Part shown: positions 46,745 through 57,671 of the stretch, piece by piece
Layout of the letters: every line of letters starts with the position of its first letter
How positions within the stretch are numbered: the stretch's first letter is position 1
DNA from: Mangifera indica
Taxonomy: Eukaryota; Streptophyta; Magnoliopsida; Sapindales; Anacardiaceae
DNA length: 64,000 nt
Assembly (NCBI RefSeq): GCF_011075055.1
Contig: NC_058155.1
Span: 1,107,373 to 1,171,372 of the forward strand
Reading direction: 5' to 3'
Translations under genes and position numbers: made by a program
The notes under the pieces: model-generated
Seen by the model: only the letters and a program-made list of their open reading frames with translations
What the model was told of the DNA's origin: nothing
The model's database searches: none

Positions 46745-49405
46745 TCTTCAGCCTATCTTTTTAGTTACTGAACTTGATGGTACGAATCTAGATATCAAAA
46801 CAGGACTCTTGCAATTCTATTTCGTATGTCCAGGTTTCTGACATTAACTACAAATTTGTTGTTTAATAAGCTCACCTTGTAAAAGACATCTATTTTTATT
46901 CGTTAGATAACCTATTCGATGATGATGGATGAATGGTAGATGGATAACATGTGCCTCTTCTACATGTAACCACTTTAATTGATACCTTAATGGATTGATA
47001 GCCCCATATAAACTACACAGTAAAATACGATGTTGTAGTAGAGATGCACCCATTAAACATAAGTGGTGAGCTTCATATATCTTGCTATGACGATGGCATA
47101 TGTGCAGGGAATCTGTGATAGTTGAAATTTTTAACATGTACATGTCCATTATGTAAGGTCAACCAACCCATCATATTGGCCACTACCCAAAACCTTGTAT
47201 CGTTAAAATGTAATAGGATGCACCTCCAAGTTTGAAGACTTTCGCACATGTTTAGCAATCTTCTCCTTCATCTAAGGTGTTATCGAATTGGTGCAAGCAT
47301 CTGTAATTAATATAAATATCAACACATATGGTAAGTGATAATTAAGTATAAGTATACGCAAACATATTGATAACATGTTATATTATTGCATATGCACTTA
47401 CTTGCATGATTTCTCTTTTTATAAAACCATCATTGTAATTTACCTACGATAAATTCGGTAAACATAGTAATAGGCAAACCCCGAGTGTGTCTAACAAGTG
47501 CATTGAATAACTCGATGATATTAGTAATCATTATATTGTACCTATGGCCTAGGAAATATGCCTTTGGCCATCAATCATAACCTAATTCACATACGTACAC
47601 TGCTGCATTAGGGTGCGTATAGGACAATGACTTTATTATCTCTCAAAATTCATACTTTGTATATGCCTTAGTTGTTTTCCAATACATCCACGTGACTTTT
47701 GCATTCTTCTTATACTTGGATCGCATGTTATAGTGAAGGTGATAGCAACAACAGTCGTGGTGCACACCTAAGAAGACTTCAGTCATTGCAGAGAAGATAC
47801 TAACATGTTGATTTGAAATTATTACTAAATGAGGTACTTCACCCAAACAATCATTAAACTTTATTAAAAACTAACACCATGTGTTATGATCTTCCATAGG
47901 GCCAATGCCAAAAACCAATAGATATATCTTATTATTACCATCTAATACAACAATGATAAATAATTGGCCTAGATATCTAACTTTTAAGAAGGTAGTGTCA
48001 ATAGAAAATTACTAGGTGAATATGTTGTTGGAATGCACAAATACTATAATCCAACGCTATGTAAAAATATTTAAATCATTACTGCTCATTAGTTAGTGTA
48101 TGCATCACAGTCCCCAGATTACAACATAATAAATTGTAATAATACTTTGATAGCAACACAAACAACTCTTTTGGTGTGCCCCTTCATGATTAAAGTGGCT
48201 AATTTCTCGCTTGTCATACTTGTGCATATAATATATCAATTTTATATCGGTCGATGATGTCCACAATGATCTCCTTAGGTCAATATACATGATCAACCAA
48301 TATAAATCTTGTCCTCAAAATTTACCCTAAAGCTTGGGCCTTAGCTTGACTATGATGAGATATTATCTTATCTTTAGGACATGTGTATTGGTTATTGAAA
48401 TGACTTAGTTCAAAATTGTCACTTTCTCCTACTCGATTTGCCCGTGCATGCCAATTACATTGTTGATCATGACATTTAACCTTTTATCTGATTATGTCTA
48501 ACTTGTGCACTTTAAACTGATATCTCTTTTTAAGAGTATCTCAAGTTGCTACATCAATAGCATGTTGTTTACTCGGAAATAATATACTAATTTTTGGAAA
48601 ATCATAATTTCTTTACGCTCCTTGGCCTATGAATATAGATGTGGATAACTGGTCAAGAAATTTGGGTAACTAATGAAATGTATCAATACGAACATTCTTA
48701 ACATCAAGATTTGTATGCAAGAAACTACTTGTATCTCCACTATTGTAATTAACATGTGTCTTCTCCTCGAACTTCAATTCCTTGATAGGAATATCATGTA
48801 TAACATTCCCATCAATTTCACTCTAATCTAGAAATTTCTTTTTGTTGCCATGAATAAATTCTTCTACATTATATAATACATCAACTTGAACATCATTTAA
48901 ATATGTGAAGTCTTCCTCAGAAAATTCGTGTTTCGAATTGATCTTCATATTTTGAATCTCTACTAAACTAATCTCATGATCTTGTGGATAACTACTCAGT
49001 TTACTACTTTGTAAACCCTTATCTACTTGTTGAACCTCATAACTATCATCATTAAGTGTAGTTTTTACAAAAACTAAAACGCATTCTTTAAAGAGGTTAG
49101 ATAGACCATTAAGAACTTCAACATCTTCATCATTTGAAATTTTAATAGGGATGTCATTGTCAAGATGTCTTGGTCTCATGTTTATCTTAATATTGTTTAC
49201 CTTTCGATCTTTGTTACACTTTTCACTTACCATTTGGATTAATTCCACGAATGTTATGTGCTCTAGAATTTTAATCAATTTCCTATTATCTCTGACATAT
49301 TTCACTACATTGTCATCTTTTTCTATCCATTCCCCTTGTATCTAATTAAAGCATATCCCACCATTTAGATCAATCCTATAATAACCACTATTGATAACCA
49401 AATTT
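46745..49405 (-). pseudogene. MuDR-type MULE transposase pseudogene
   Basis: Minus strand. N-terminal region INSGYYRIDLNGGICF and then YVRDNRKLIKILEH (longest frame 48823-49305); the segment PKEIIVDIIDRYKIDI and KELFVLLSKYYYNL (about 48290-48110); catalytic core LVIISNQHVSIFSAMTEVFL then HHDCCCYHL (about 47830-47740) and WKTTKAYTKYEF; C-terminal zinc knuckle CS.CQKPGHTK.NC (about 46850-46810). These are the ordered hallmarks of plant MuDR transposases. There are in-frame stops in nearly every segment. Confidence 0.88.
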
Positions 49406-50128
49406 ATTTGAAAATAACATATGAAACTATACAAATATAAATAAAATGACAAAAAATACTATTTAAATATTTGAGTTACATTATTTTAATAAGTTCAAGT
49501 TTCATTATTTTATTTCTATTGCACGATTACGCTTATTTCATAATTCTACTACATATTGTAACTGTTAATATACTCTAAATAATTTGATAATAATTTTATA
49601 AAATATTACTTTTCCCCTATATCATCAAATAACATTTTACCCCAAAGTATTATTTAATATCTTTAACATTTTTCATTGTAAAATATCATTTTACCCCTTA
49701 CTATTATAATCGCAAAATACCTCTTATATTTTTCTACCATTTTAATTTTTACACACAATTCTAAGTTATTATATAAGACACTATATATAGTTACATTATT
49801 AATAAAAGTAATAACAATTAGAGTTATAGTACGTATAAATACATTGATATTACAAATTTTTTTCTCTCGCTTGAAATTACGGTCACTAACTTTTTTCTCT
49901 CTCTTAAAATCTCTCTCAGATAATGAGTAAAATTATGTGTTAAAGGATAAAAGAATGGTTATGATTTATATAGAATAAAGGAAAAATAGTTTTGGTATTT
50001 TTTGGATATTTAAGGCAATTTTGTTTAACTCCTTCAAAATCTTAGTATTTTCGTTTAAGCCAAAATTATGGGTAATTTTTTTATAACCCATGAAATATGG
50101 GTAATTTAATTAATATCCCTATACAAAA

Positions 50129-50766
50129 CTTATAGTGTTTCTATCGACATTGAGAATAGGACAACTACGATAAGGTGACATCTAGAGAAGAATTATGTCA
50201 AATCCATCGAACAAGGTTCAATAAATATACAAACTCAAAGTCAACTTAATTTTAATATGCATTCTTCAACTCTTTGCCATGTACAAATTGCATAAGATGA
50301 AGTAGCAAAATAATTTATAGTTACTACATATTCTCCAATTTTTATCAAAAAATGTTTTTTCACTTAAATGATTAGGAGCACTTTTTGTCTACAATATTAG
50401 TCTATTAGTAGGAATACAACTAGACAGTCTTAAAAATTTATAACAAATTAAGTTTAAAGCTTAAAAAAGAATTTGAAACTTTTCAAAATATATCTATTGC
50501 ACTTACTTTCGATATTTTGTCTTTTAGATCAAAAATGATTTTTTTTTCAAGTGTTACAAACTAACAATACATTACTTGGATAATAATGAGTATTTCCAAC
50601 GAAAATTAATACGTTTTACATTGTTGTATTCTAAACATAATGTTGAAATTATTTATGTAATGGTTATTGAAGTTTTAAATTGTTATGTAATAATTGAGAG
50701 AGTTGTTGCTCTAACATTTGACAATATAATTGCTAAAATGGTGGCTATTTCTCTTATATTGAAAAG
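50129..50766 (+). pseudogene. Outer hAT transposase, segment 2
   Basis: Resumes the frame left at 37697: KTYSVSIDIENRTTTIR.HLEK (end of the BED finger). It continues DEVAK.FIVTTYSPIFI, then FETFQNISIALTFDI (catalytic Asp region), then DNNEYFQRKLIRFTLLYSKH and ERVVALTFDNIIAKMVAISL. It is interrupted at 50766 by a MITE and continues in the same frame at 51405. Confidence 0.85.
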
Positions 50767-51396
50767 CTGAGGTGGCAAAACGAGGGTAACCCGCCAAAAT
50801 ATGCATATGAATTTTAGATTTTTGAACTCGGACCTATACCTGTTTTGGATCTCTACCTACGAGTAATGAATTTTTACGGGCAGGCTGGATATGCTTGTAG
50901 ATCACCTATTTTTTTCTATTCATGTTCTTATTCCTCTTCAACATCAAACTTACAACACAAATTTCATATATTTTTCCTTCTCTTGATATGAAATCAACTC
51001 ATATCCACCCTAAAATTAAAGAATTTGTTGTATTGAAAATAAATTTAAAAAATATAAGCATTAACCACTTTGTTATAAATAGTCATTTTGTGTTTAATGT
51101 TCAAATTCTTCAAATTTATAAAAAAAAAAAATTCATAATTTGAGGTAAATTTTTGTTCCTCCTCGAAATAGTTATGTACTTGAAGAAAAAAATATTAAAA
51201 TTTATGAAAAGAATGCATTAAAGTGAAAAAACAAAAGAGAAATGGTAAGAAATTAATGTTAGTAGGTAACCCACGGGTCGAGTTGTACTCGTAAGGTTGG
51301 GTATAGGTTTTAGAAATCATTACCCTATTTTTGATCTGTAACCATTTTACTAGCACCTATATCAACCCGACCTAACTTGCCCATTTGTCATATGTA
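50767..51396. mobile_element. hAT-type MITE inside the outer hAT transposase (630 bp)
   Basis: TTGAAAAG at 50759-50766 is repeated exactly at 51397-51404. The left end CTGAGGTGGCAAAACGAGG resembles the common hAT terminus; the right end, reversed, is TACATATGACAAATGGGC. The interior has 'ggtaacccgcc' and 'aacccacgggtcgagtt' and no significant coding sequence. Confidence 0.85.
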
Positions 51397-52189
51397 TTGA
51401 AAAGGAATCAATCCATATTTTTAAGGAAAATTTTCCATTAGAGATGTGTTTGCTACATAATCAATTTAATTGTTAAAATAGGTTTAGAAGATATAAAGGA
51501 GTGGCCCAAGTATGTGCACATGACTATCAAATTCATTGTTTGTAGCATACAGTATGGAAGAAATATGTCATTTATTGCAAATAAGAGGAGCTGCCCATCA
51601 AACTAGTAAAGTTTTGTTGCAACATGCCCATTTGGTGGAACAAAACGTTTATGATGTTGCAAAATGCTCTTCTAAATGTACACCAAATTATGAACTTCAT
51701 TAATCAGAAGAATGCCCTAGAAGATGCCAACGCCCATACATCTCTGACTGAAAAGTTTATGAAATATTTTTTTTCTATTTCTTAAATTTTTTTTATTCCA
51801 GTAATCTTCTAAGTGATAATTATTATCCTACAACTAATTTAGCATTAGATAGTTTGCTTCAAATTTGTAAAACATTTAATAGGTATAGAGATTATCTAAA
51901 CTTGTGTAAAATAATTACTAATATGGAAGAAAAATGCGATAAATATCGATTAGATATTTTATTATTATATGATTAGGTAATATTTTAGATCCTAGGTTTA
52001 GATTAAATATGTCTAGAACTATAATTACCGAAATAGGTCATCATTTAGGGTATAATTACAATTCTTATTTGTTGGACTCTTAGATGATTTGATTATGTCA
52101 AAACTAAATTTAAAGTTATTAATTTATATTTAATGAGTTAATAAAGTTTAAGCATAAAATTTTTATGATCGAAAGATGGGTAAAATTTA
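51397..52189 (+). pseudogene. Outer hAT transposase, segment 3
   Basis: Directly in frame after the MITE: RNQSIFLRKIFH.RCVCYIIN (the HxxC..H-like region) and GLEDIKEWPKYVH. Further on, YYPTTNLALDSLLQICKTFN and KIITNMEEKCDKY, then ILDPRF in a shifted frame. Stops and frameshifts occur. It ends where LTR-like DNA begins. Confidence 0.8.
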
Positions 52190-53230
52190 TGTTTCAACTT
52201 TTCAGACACAAGACTCTAGTCCTTAAATGTGGGATGCCCCTCCCCTATGGGATGACGGTTCATTTGCTTATGCCATGCTCGTCTTTACAAGTCTAAAGCT
52301 CTTGAAAATTTTTGCCAAATGAATTGGGATGTCCATCCCTATGACTGGGACGCCCATCCCTTCAAATCTAAAGTATTTCGAAATTTTAAAGGTGCAAGGC
52401 AGGATGCCCATTCGAGAAAAAGGGATGCTCATCCCTCAAGTGGTACATTTAAAAATTTGAACGTTGGATGTCTAATTCAAAGCCACCAAAGTCAAAATGT
52501 GTAAGAGGACGCTATCCCATCATGTTTTCAAGGCCAAAACACAATATCGAAACTCAATGGATACATTATCCCAACCAACAGTCATTTGAGTCATTCTAGC
52601 CATCCAAAACTATAAATTGAAGACTCTTTGAAAGGGAATAAGTTAGAGATTGCGAATGTAAAATTTTATACTCTTCTATTCTCTAAAAGCTTATAACTCA
52701 TATCATTAAGAGACACCTTGTACTTAATCTTTGTAATAGCCTTGTAAAGGAATTTTACACTCAATCTTTTTATATTCGAACAAACTTGGATAGAATCCCA
52801 TATAAACTATTGTGGCGTGCGAAATCCCAAATCAACTTGTGAATGTGGGCAAAATCCTAAAGAATTATTATAAAGAGGGGATTCTTTACTAGTGAAACTT
52901 TAAGTGAATTGCTTGAAAAATGAATGTAGGAGACTTAGAAGAGAACGCTTTTAACCACTTTAAATCTTGAGCATTTTCTTTACCTACTCTCTTTGCTTTA
53001 TGTTTTATATTTGTGTTATATGTTTTGACAATTTGTTGAATATTGTTTATATTTAATTATTTAAGTTTGTTGGTTATTAGATTTGTTTGAATATTTTGTT
53101 GAATTTATTTATTTGGTTGTGATTGATTATAAATTTGTTTAAGGAATTTTTATTTGGTTAAAAGTTTAGATAATCTCTTTCTGCTTGAGGATTATTAGTT
53201 ATTTGGGGTTTTTCATTATTTACAACAAAT
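52190..53230 (+). mobile_element. LTR-like insertion in the outer hAT (about 1 kb)
   Basis: Interrupts hAT homology between ILDPRF (about 51990) and the hATC region (about 53520). Contains variants of 'gggatgcccatccc' (52229-52450) and a GC-richer block 'gtggcgtgcgaaatccc', characteristic of plant LTRs. Possible ends are TGTTTCAAC (52190) and TTTACAACA (53227), but I find no target duplication, so the borders are approximate. Probably a solo LTR. Confidence 0.55.
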
Positions 53231-53745
53231 TGAGCAATTTTTTTTCTTATGTTAGAATAGGTATAGCGAAATGACAATCGTCATAAAAAGACCAAACATG
53301 GATTGACGAGGATGTTAATCAATTTGGATCAAGCAATTTGACATTTATGGAATTAAGTAGTAGTAATTGATGCATTAATAGCTCCAATGTGTACAAGCAT
53401 GGACCAGTTGAACTGTAGTAGTATCTTCAAATGAACTTGTTTTATATGAAGATGAAAGAGAAACGAGAAATGAAAGTACTTCAATGGTGGAACTAAAACA
53501 CAAGTTAATAACCTATCATAGTCCAAATGACATGTGACCTTTTATCTATCTTAGTTTCTACAATTGCATTCAAATTAATATTCTCAATTAGTGATCACAT
53601 TGTTTAGATGGTTGAAGTGATTTCTTGTTAGTGATAATGAATACAAGGTGATAGAAGACCACAGTACCAGTTTGAAGATCCTGAACTACTCAACTTACTC
53701 AAAGATACTAGCTTGGAATATAATGCAACGACAATCATTGATACT
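53231..53745 (+). pseudogene. Outer hAT transposase, segment 4 (hATC)
   Basis: The hATC dimerisation motif is seen near 53540-53610: LSILVSTIAFKLIFSISDHI, equivalent to the usual LSIPVSTVASESAFSTGGR. The end YQFEDPELLNLL lies near 53680. Frameshifts are present. The non-coding 3' part of the hAT follows to 54178. Confidence 0.7.
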
Positions 53746-54440
53746 ATTTAATTTATGTATTGAAAACTAATTTAATTATTAATTCCTTTATTTATTTGTA
53801 TTTTGAAAATTTTAATTTAGACACATTATATTATTTATTTCAAATCAATAATACCTACAAAGTATTAATTACAACTTGTGTTAAATTTTTATTTATATTT
53901 ATTACATACATTTAAATATAATTATTTTAAATGATAAATTGTTAAAAAAAATTACAAATGACAATTTAAAATTTAAATTAAATGATTAATATCATTAAAT
54001 TTATAAATATAATATAATTATAAAATATTTTAATTTTAATGTAAAAATATATATAATAATATAACAACCCTAGTCCTAGGCTCAACTTACATTAAGTCTA
54101 AACCAAGGACTAGTATGGGCCCTACACAGGGCTCAGACTAGTCCCTTTCTCCAAGAGCCTGAGCTCTCACAACCTTTATTTGTCACCTCGAGTGATATTT
54201 TTGTTTGGAGACTGCAGATACAAGGGTTGAAAGTTGACGAAACCTTGACCTAAGATAATTACAAGAAAAAACAAACCTTGATCTAAGATTATATTTATGG
54301 TTCATAGTTAATCAGCACAATATTGGCAAGTTGGCAATGTTGCAACACAATTGTATTTTATTTTTTTAATAAGAAACTCTACCCAAATTGAATTATATTA
54401 TGATAACGAGGAATGGTACCTTTTTTTTTTAAAATGAGAA

Positions 54441-54553
54441 ATCCATAATTGAATTGATTTGTATAAAAAATATTGCTAATCCATTAAATTGTGTTGCATA
54501 CACAATTTTATGGATTAGCAATATGTTTCTTATGGATCAATTCAATTATAGAT
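54441..54553. repeat. Foldback hairpin (two arms of about 56 bp)
   Basis: Arms 54441-54496 and 54498-54553 are inverted complements at about 48 of 56 positions ('ataattgaattgat', 'tattgctaatccat'), with almost no loop ('tgttgcatacaca' at the apex). Most likely a small foldback MITE; as RNA it would be a long hairpin. No clear target duplication. Confidence 0.8.
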
Positions 54554-54711
54554 TACAACGTTAATAATCTAATATAATCCAACTTTTGTAATATTCATTT
54601 AATAATCTCATCCTCTTTAATTCTGAATCATGTTGTTTTTAGTGATATTGACAAGCTACCGTGAGGTAAAATAACAATCTTTCAAATATTTTTGGATCAA
54701 AGTTAAATCAA

Positions 54712-55351
54712 GGTTAAAAGACTATTTGTCACCCAAGGATAGTTAAAATGATAAATTCTCACTCTTTTAAGTTTCAAAAAAACTAGATTTTTATTCGTCA
54801 TCCACTTTTATTAATGAATTCTATTAAGTGAAATAGTAAGAAAGTCATTTTGCATTAAATTTTCTATTTTCTTTTTTTTATTTTTCTCTTTATTTTATTT
54901 TCCCGCTTTTTTTTTTGTTTTCCTTTTTAAAATTTGTGTGAAAATGTTAGAGGTGTTAATGATATTTTAGAGGTCTTTTGAAAATTTAAAAAAATTTTGG
55001 GATGTTTTTAAAATTCTCATATATCTCATGATACTTTAAAAAATGATAGTTACACTCTTAAATAAATGACCAAAATATAACAATTTAAAATGGTTACAAT
55101 TTTGATATATTTTATTAGTCTAAGTGATAAATGGTTTTAAATTAGTAAGAATACAGATATAATTTAATATTTATATTAAATGTTAATGGTAATTTTATAA
55201 TTTAAATAAAATAACAAAACAGTCAATTCCAGGAAAACTACACAGATTCATTTACGAAAGTGGATGATAGGCAAGAATTTGACTTTTTAAAATTTAAAGA
55301 GGGGAAAATTGTAATTTCATCTAACCTTGGGAGGGAAATTGTTAGTTGACC
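54712..55351. mobile_element. Mutator-type MITE (640 bp)
   Basis: TTAAATCAA at 54703-54711 is repeated exactly at 55352-55360. Inverted repeats of over 100 bp start GGTTAAAAGACTATTTGTC and, reversed, GGTCAACTAACAATTTCCC, and both arms contain 'tcatccacttt'. It belongs to the same broad family as 42618-43351. No coding capacity. Confidence 0.88.
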
Positions 55352-55360
55352 TTAAATCAA

Positions 55361-56292
55361 TCCTTGAACCATGATTTATTGGTTGATAAATCCCCTATCA
55401 TAATATTCTCTTTACTATAATAAAAATTTCTTATCTAATATAAACAAATAATATTCTCTCTACCATAATAAAATTAACAATATTAATTTTAATAAATCTT
55501 ATCCTTTTATATAACACTTATACACTGTTTCTACAGATTCGTTATTGGAAGTTGGGATGATTTTTCCCATCGTCTCCACTCCACGTAATAAATAATGAAA
55601 ATGATTTGACTAAAGTTTTTGCCCTTGATTAAAGTTGCAATATATGAAAAATTCGAGTAATATGTAGAAATTTGCTTTTTGTTTTGCAAAAATTTTTTGA
55701 TAATCTCCGCAAAACGACATAGCATAGAGCCTCATAATTTGCGGTAAATTGAACGAAAGCAAATTCAAAAGCTAATTACCAAAATGGGACATCTTGTCTA
55801 CTCGCAGCTGACTTCCACGTGTTTGACATTTTCTTGAATTTTTGGCCCATAACATTTTAGTAGACATATTTTAACAACTTTTTAAAGAAGTTTATTAACA
55901 ATTTCATATATAATTAACGCATGAACATGATTGAATGTGTTCACATATAGAGAAGAATAATTTATCTTTAGATTGAACTGGACTTAATTATTTGAAGTAA
56001 CTTTTCACCCCCAAGAAAGAATACTTATTGTTATACAAGAGTGTTGCATGGTCAAAAAGTTTTACCATAAGTCAAATTTTGAGGTGCAACCTTATGCAAC
56101 CATCAATAGACAACAACAACTAAATGTTTCTTCAACACAAAGCCAACAATAGAAGTAGATCTAGACTTATATAGCTTGACATGTGATTAGCGACTAGGTT
56201 ACTCTTATTCTATAGTTTATGAAGTCGAATATTTTCTTGAAGACAAAGTTGCAATTATAATCTTATCAAAACAGAGACTTCCGCAATCTATG
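55361..56292. other. Intergenic DNA without recognisable genes
   Basis: AT-rich, with a short more balanced patch at about 55740-55830 ('cgcagctgacttccacgtg', which contains a CACGTG G-box). No reading frame with a known domain. Confidence 0.4.
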
Positions 56293-56702
56293 TGTTGGAA
56301 ACAATTAAATATGTCAAATCAATATTCTGTGAAAATCTATAAACATTAAATTGGGCAGCCCAGATTCAAGTTTGCTACGAAGCCCATTCAAATATAGTAC
56401 AAGGTGTTGACGTTACTCATTTCCACAACACAATTTGCCTTACATACTGCATTCATTTGGGAGACTTAATCTCTGTGTGCAATTTTGGTTCTGTTTCTGT
56501 GTTTTGGAGAAGAGGAAGAGTAAAACCCCTTCTGTAAAAACAACGTATCTCAATTGTGAGGGAAGATAGTTTTGGACTTTAAATTAAAGTCCAACTGCCA
56601 AGTAACCTCCACACCAACTGCCTTTAGCAGTTAAAGCAAATCAGATCAGATCAATCCATCATGGGTAGACCCAAACTCAATATCTCACATTCACACATGA
56701 CA
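56293..56702 (-). repeat. Ty1/copia 3' LTR (410 bp)
   Basis: Direct copy of 61739-62947 minus its insertion. On the minus strand it starts TGTCATGTGTGAATG and ends TTGTTTCCAACA. Confidence 0.85.
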
Positions 56703-57671
56703 GAAGACCCAAACCAAATACTTAGCCATAGAAATCTTATGCGACGGTAAGTTTCATACTTATAAATGTGTCATGCGACTTTGTGAGCAATCTGCACTTG
56801 GGAGCCAAATACTATGCATCTATTAGGAATAACATAGTTGCTTCAACCTAAATAAAACAAAATAAAGCGTTAGACCTACAGCACCCTAGACCCTAGACGT
56901 AACTATTTTCAATTTGAACGTAACTATTTTTCTAGTCATGTTTCATAGATCAAATGATGTGTGGTCATAGGTGTCAAGCTAAGATAGCAACACTAAGAGT
57001 AAACATCAAACAACAACAATAAGTCAAATGGTACCAACATAAGGTAATCCTTATAAAGTCTCACACAGTGAGAGAGCAAGGATTCATCTTCTCACTATTT
57101 TAACTAGACATCTTACTTATGCACACATGATATGAATCATATGCTGCAGTGTGTATTTTCTCAAATATCATTCACAACACTATACAGATCTTAGTTTAAT
57201 CGTTACATCTATCGCCTAACCTAAGTTTTTAATCATCTTCACACTTACAAGTATTCATCCATATTAATAACTCACACCTAGCATTCACAAGTTGTTTGGA
57301 CATGGGAATCCGAATCGATCATTTTTAAATGTATCTATCCATGACCTTATCTCGATCGATCATCAAGACAATATTTTAACTTCGATAAATCTTTTCTTGA
57401 GAAATTTGTCTCTCATTGGCATGCTCTCTCAGCATTACTTTTCTTAAAAATAATGTCTCATCTTTGCTCAGTTTCTCAATGCCAAAAACAATTACTCGTG
57501 TGAGTGAGTCAATCTCTAACTTGTATGACATTACAATTATATTAAGCTAAAAACAATGTGTATACATTGAAAACCCAAGAATTTCAAGACACAAGTTCAA
57601 ACATAAACTAAACTTGAATTTATGGTTTTCAATGTTGCGTCACCAGTACAATATATAAGCTCAACAACTTA

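Larger units (their letters stand above)
40647..50119. mobile_element. MULE (Mutator-like element), 9.47 kb
   Basis: Target duplication TATAAAAAA (40638-40646) and TATACAAAA (50120-50128), 8/9, the 9-bp length typical of Mutator. The ends GGGAAATTAATTAATTAGCCC and, reversed, GGGATATTAATTAAATTACCC match at 17 of 21 positions. A plus-strand DUF1985-Ulp1 gene (about 41596-46340) and a minus-strand MuDR-type transposase (49405-46745) converge. This matches the plant MULE type that carries Ulp1-like genes (Kaonashi-type). Both genes are decayed. Confidence 0.88.
37074..54178 (+). mobile_element. Outer hAT transposon, split by nested insertions
   Basis: Left terminus (A)TAGAAGATGTCAATTTGAG and right terminus, reversed, TAAAGGTTGTGAGAGCTCAG are hAT-like. 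The flanks TATGTCAC (37066-37073) and TTTGTCAC (54179-54186) match 7/8. Removing the hAT (37698-40634), the MULE (40647-50119), the MITE (50767-51396) and an LTR-like block (about 52190-53230) leaves about 3.0 kb, a normal hAT size. The terminus is certain to about one base only. Confidence 0.75.

Noticed and set aside
52319..52504. 61-codon frame with repeated DAHP/DVHP motifs
   Set aside because: The repeats are translated copies of the 'gggatgcccatccc' motif of an LTR, not a protein repeat.
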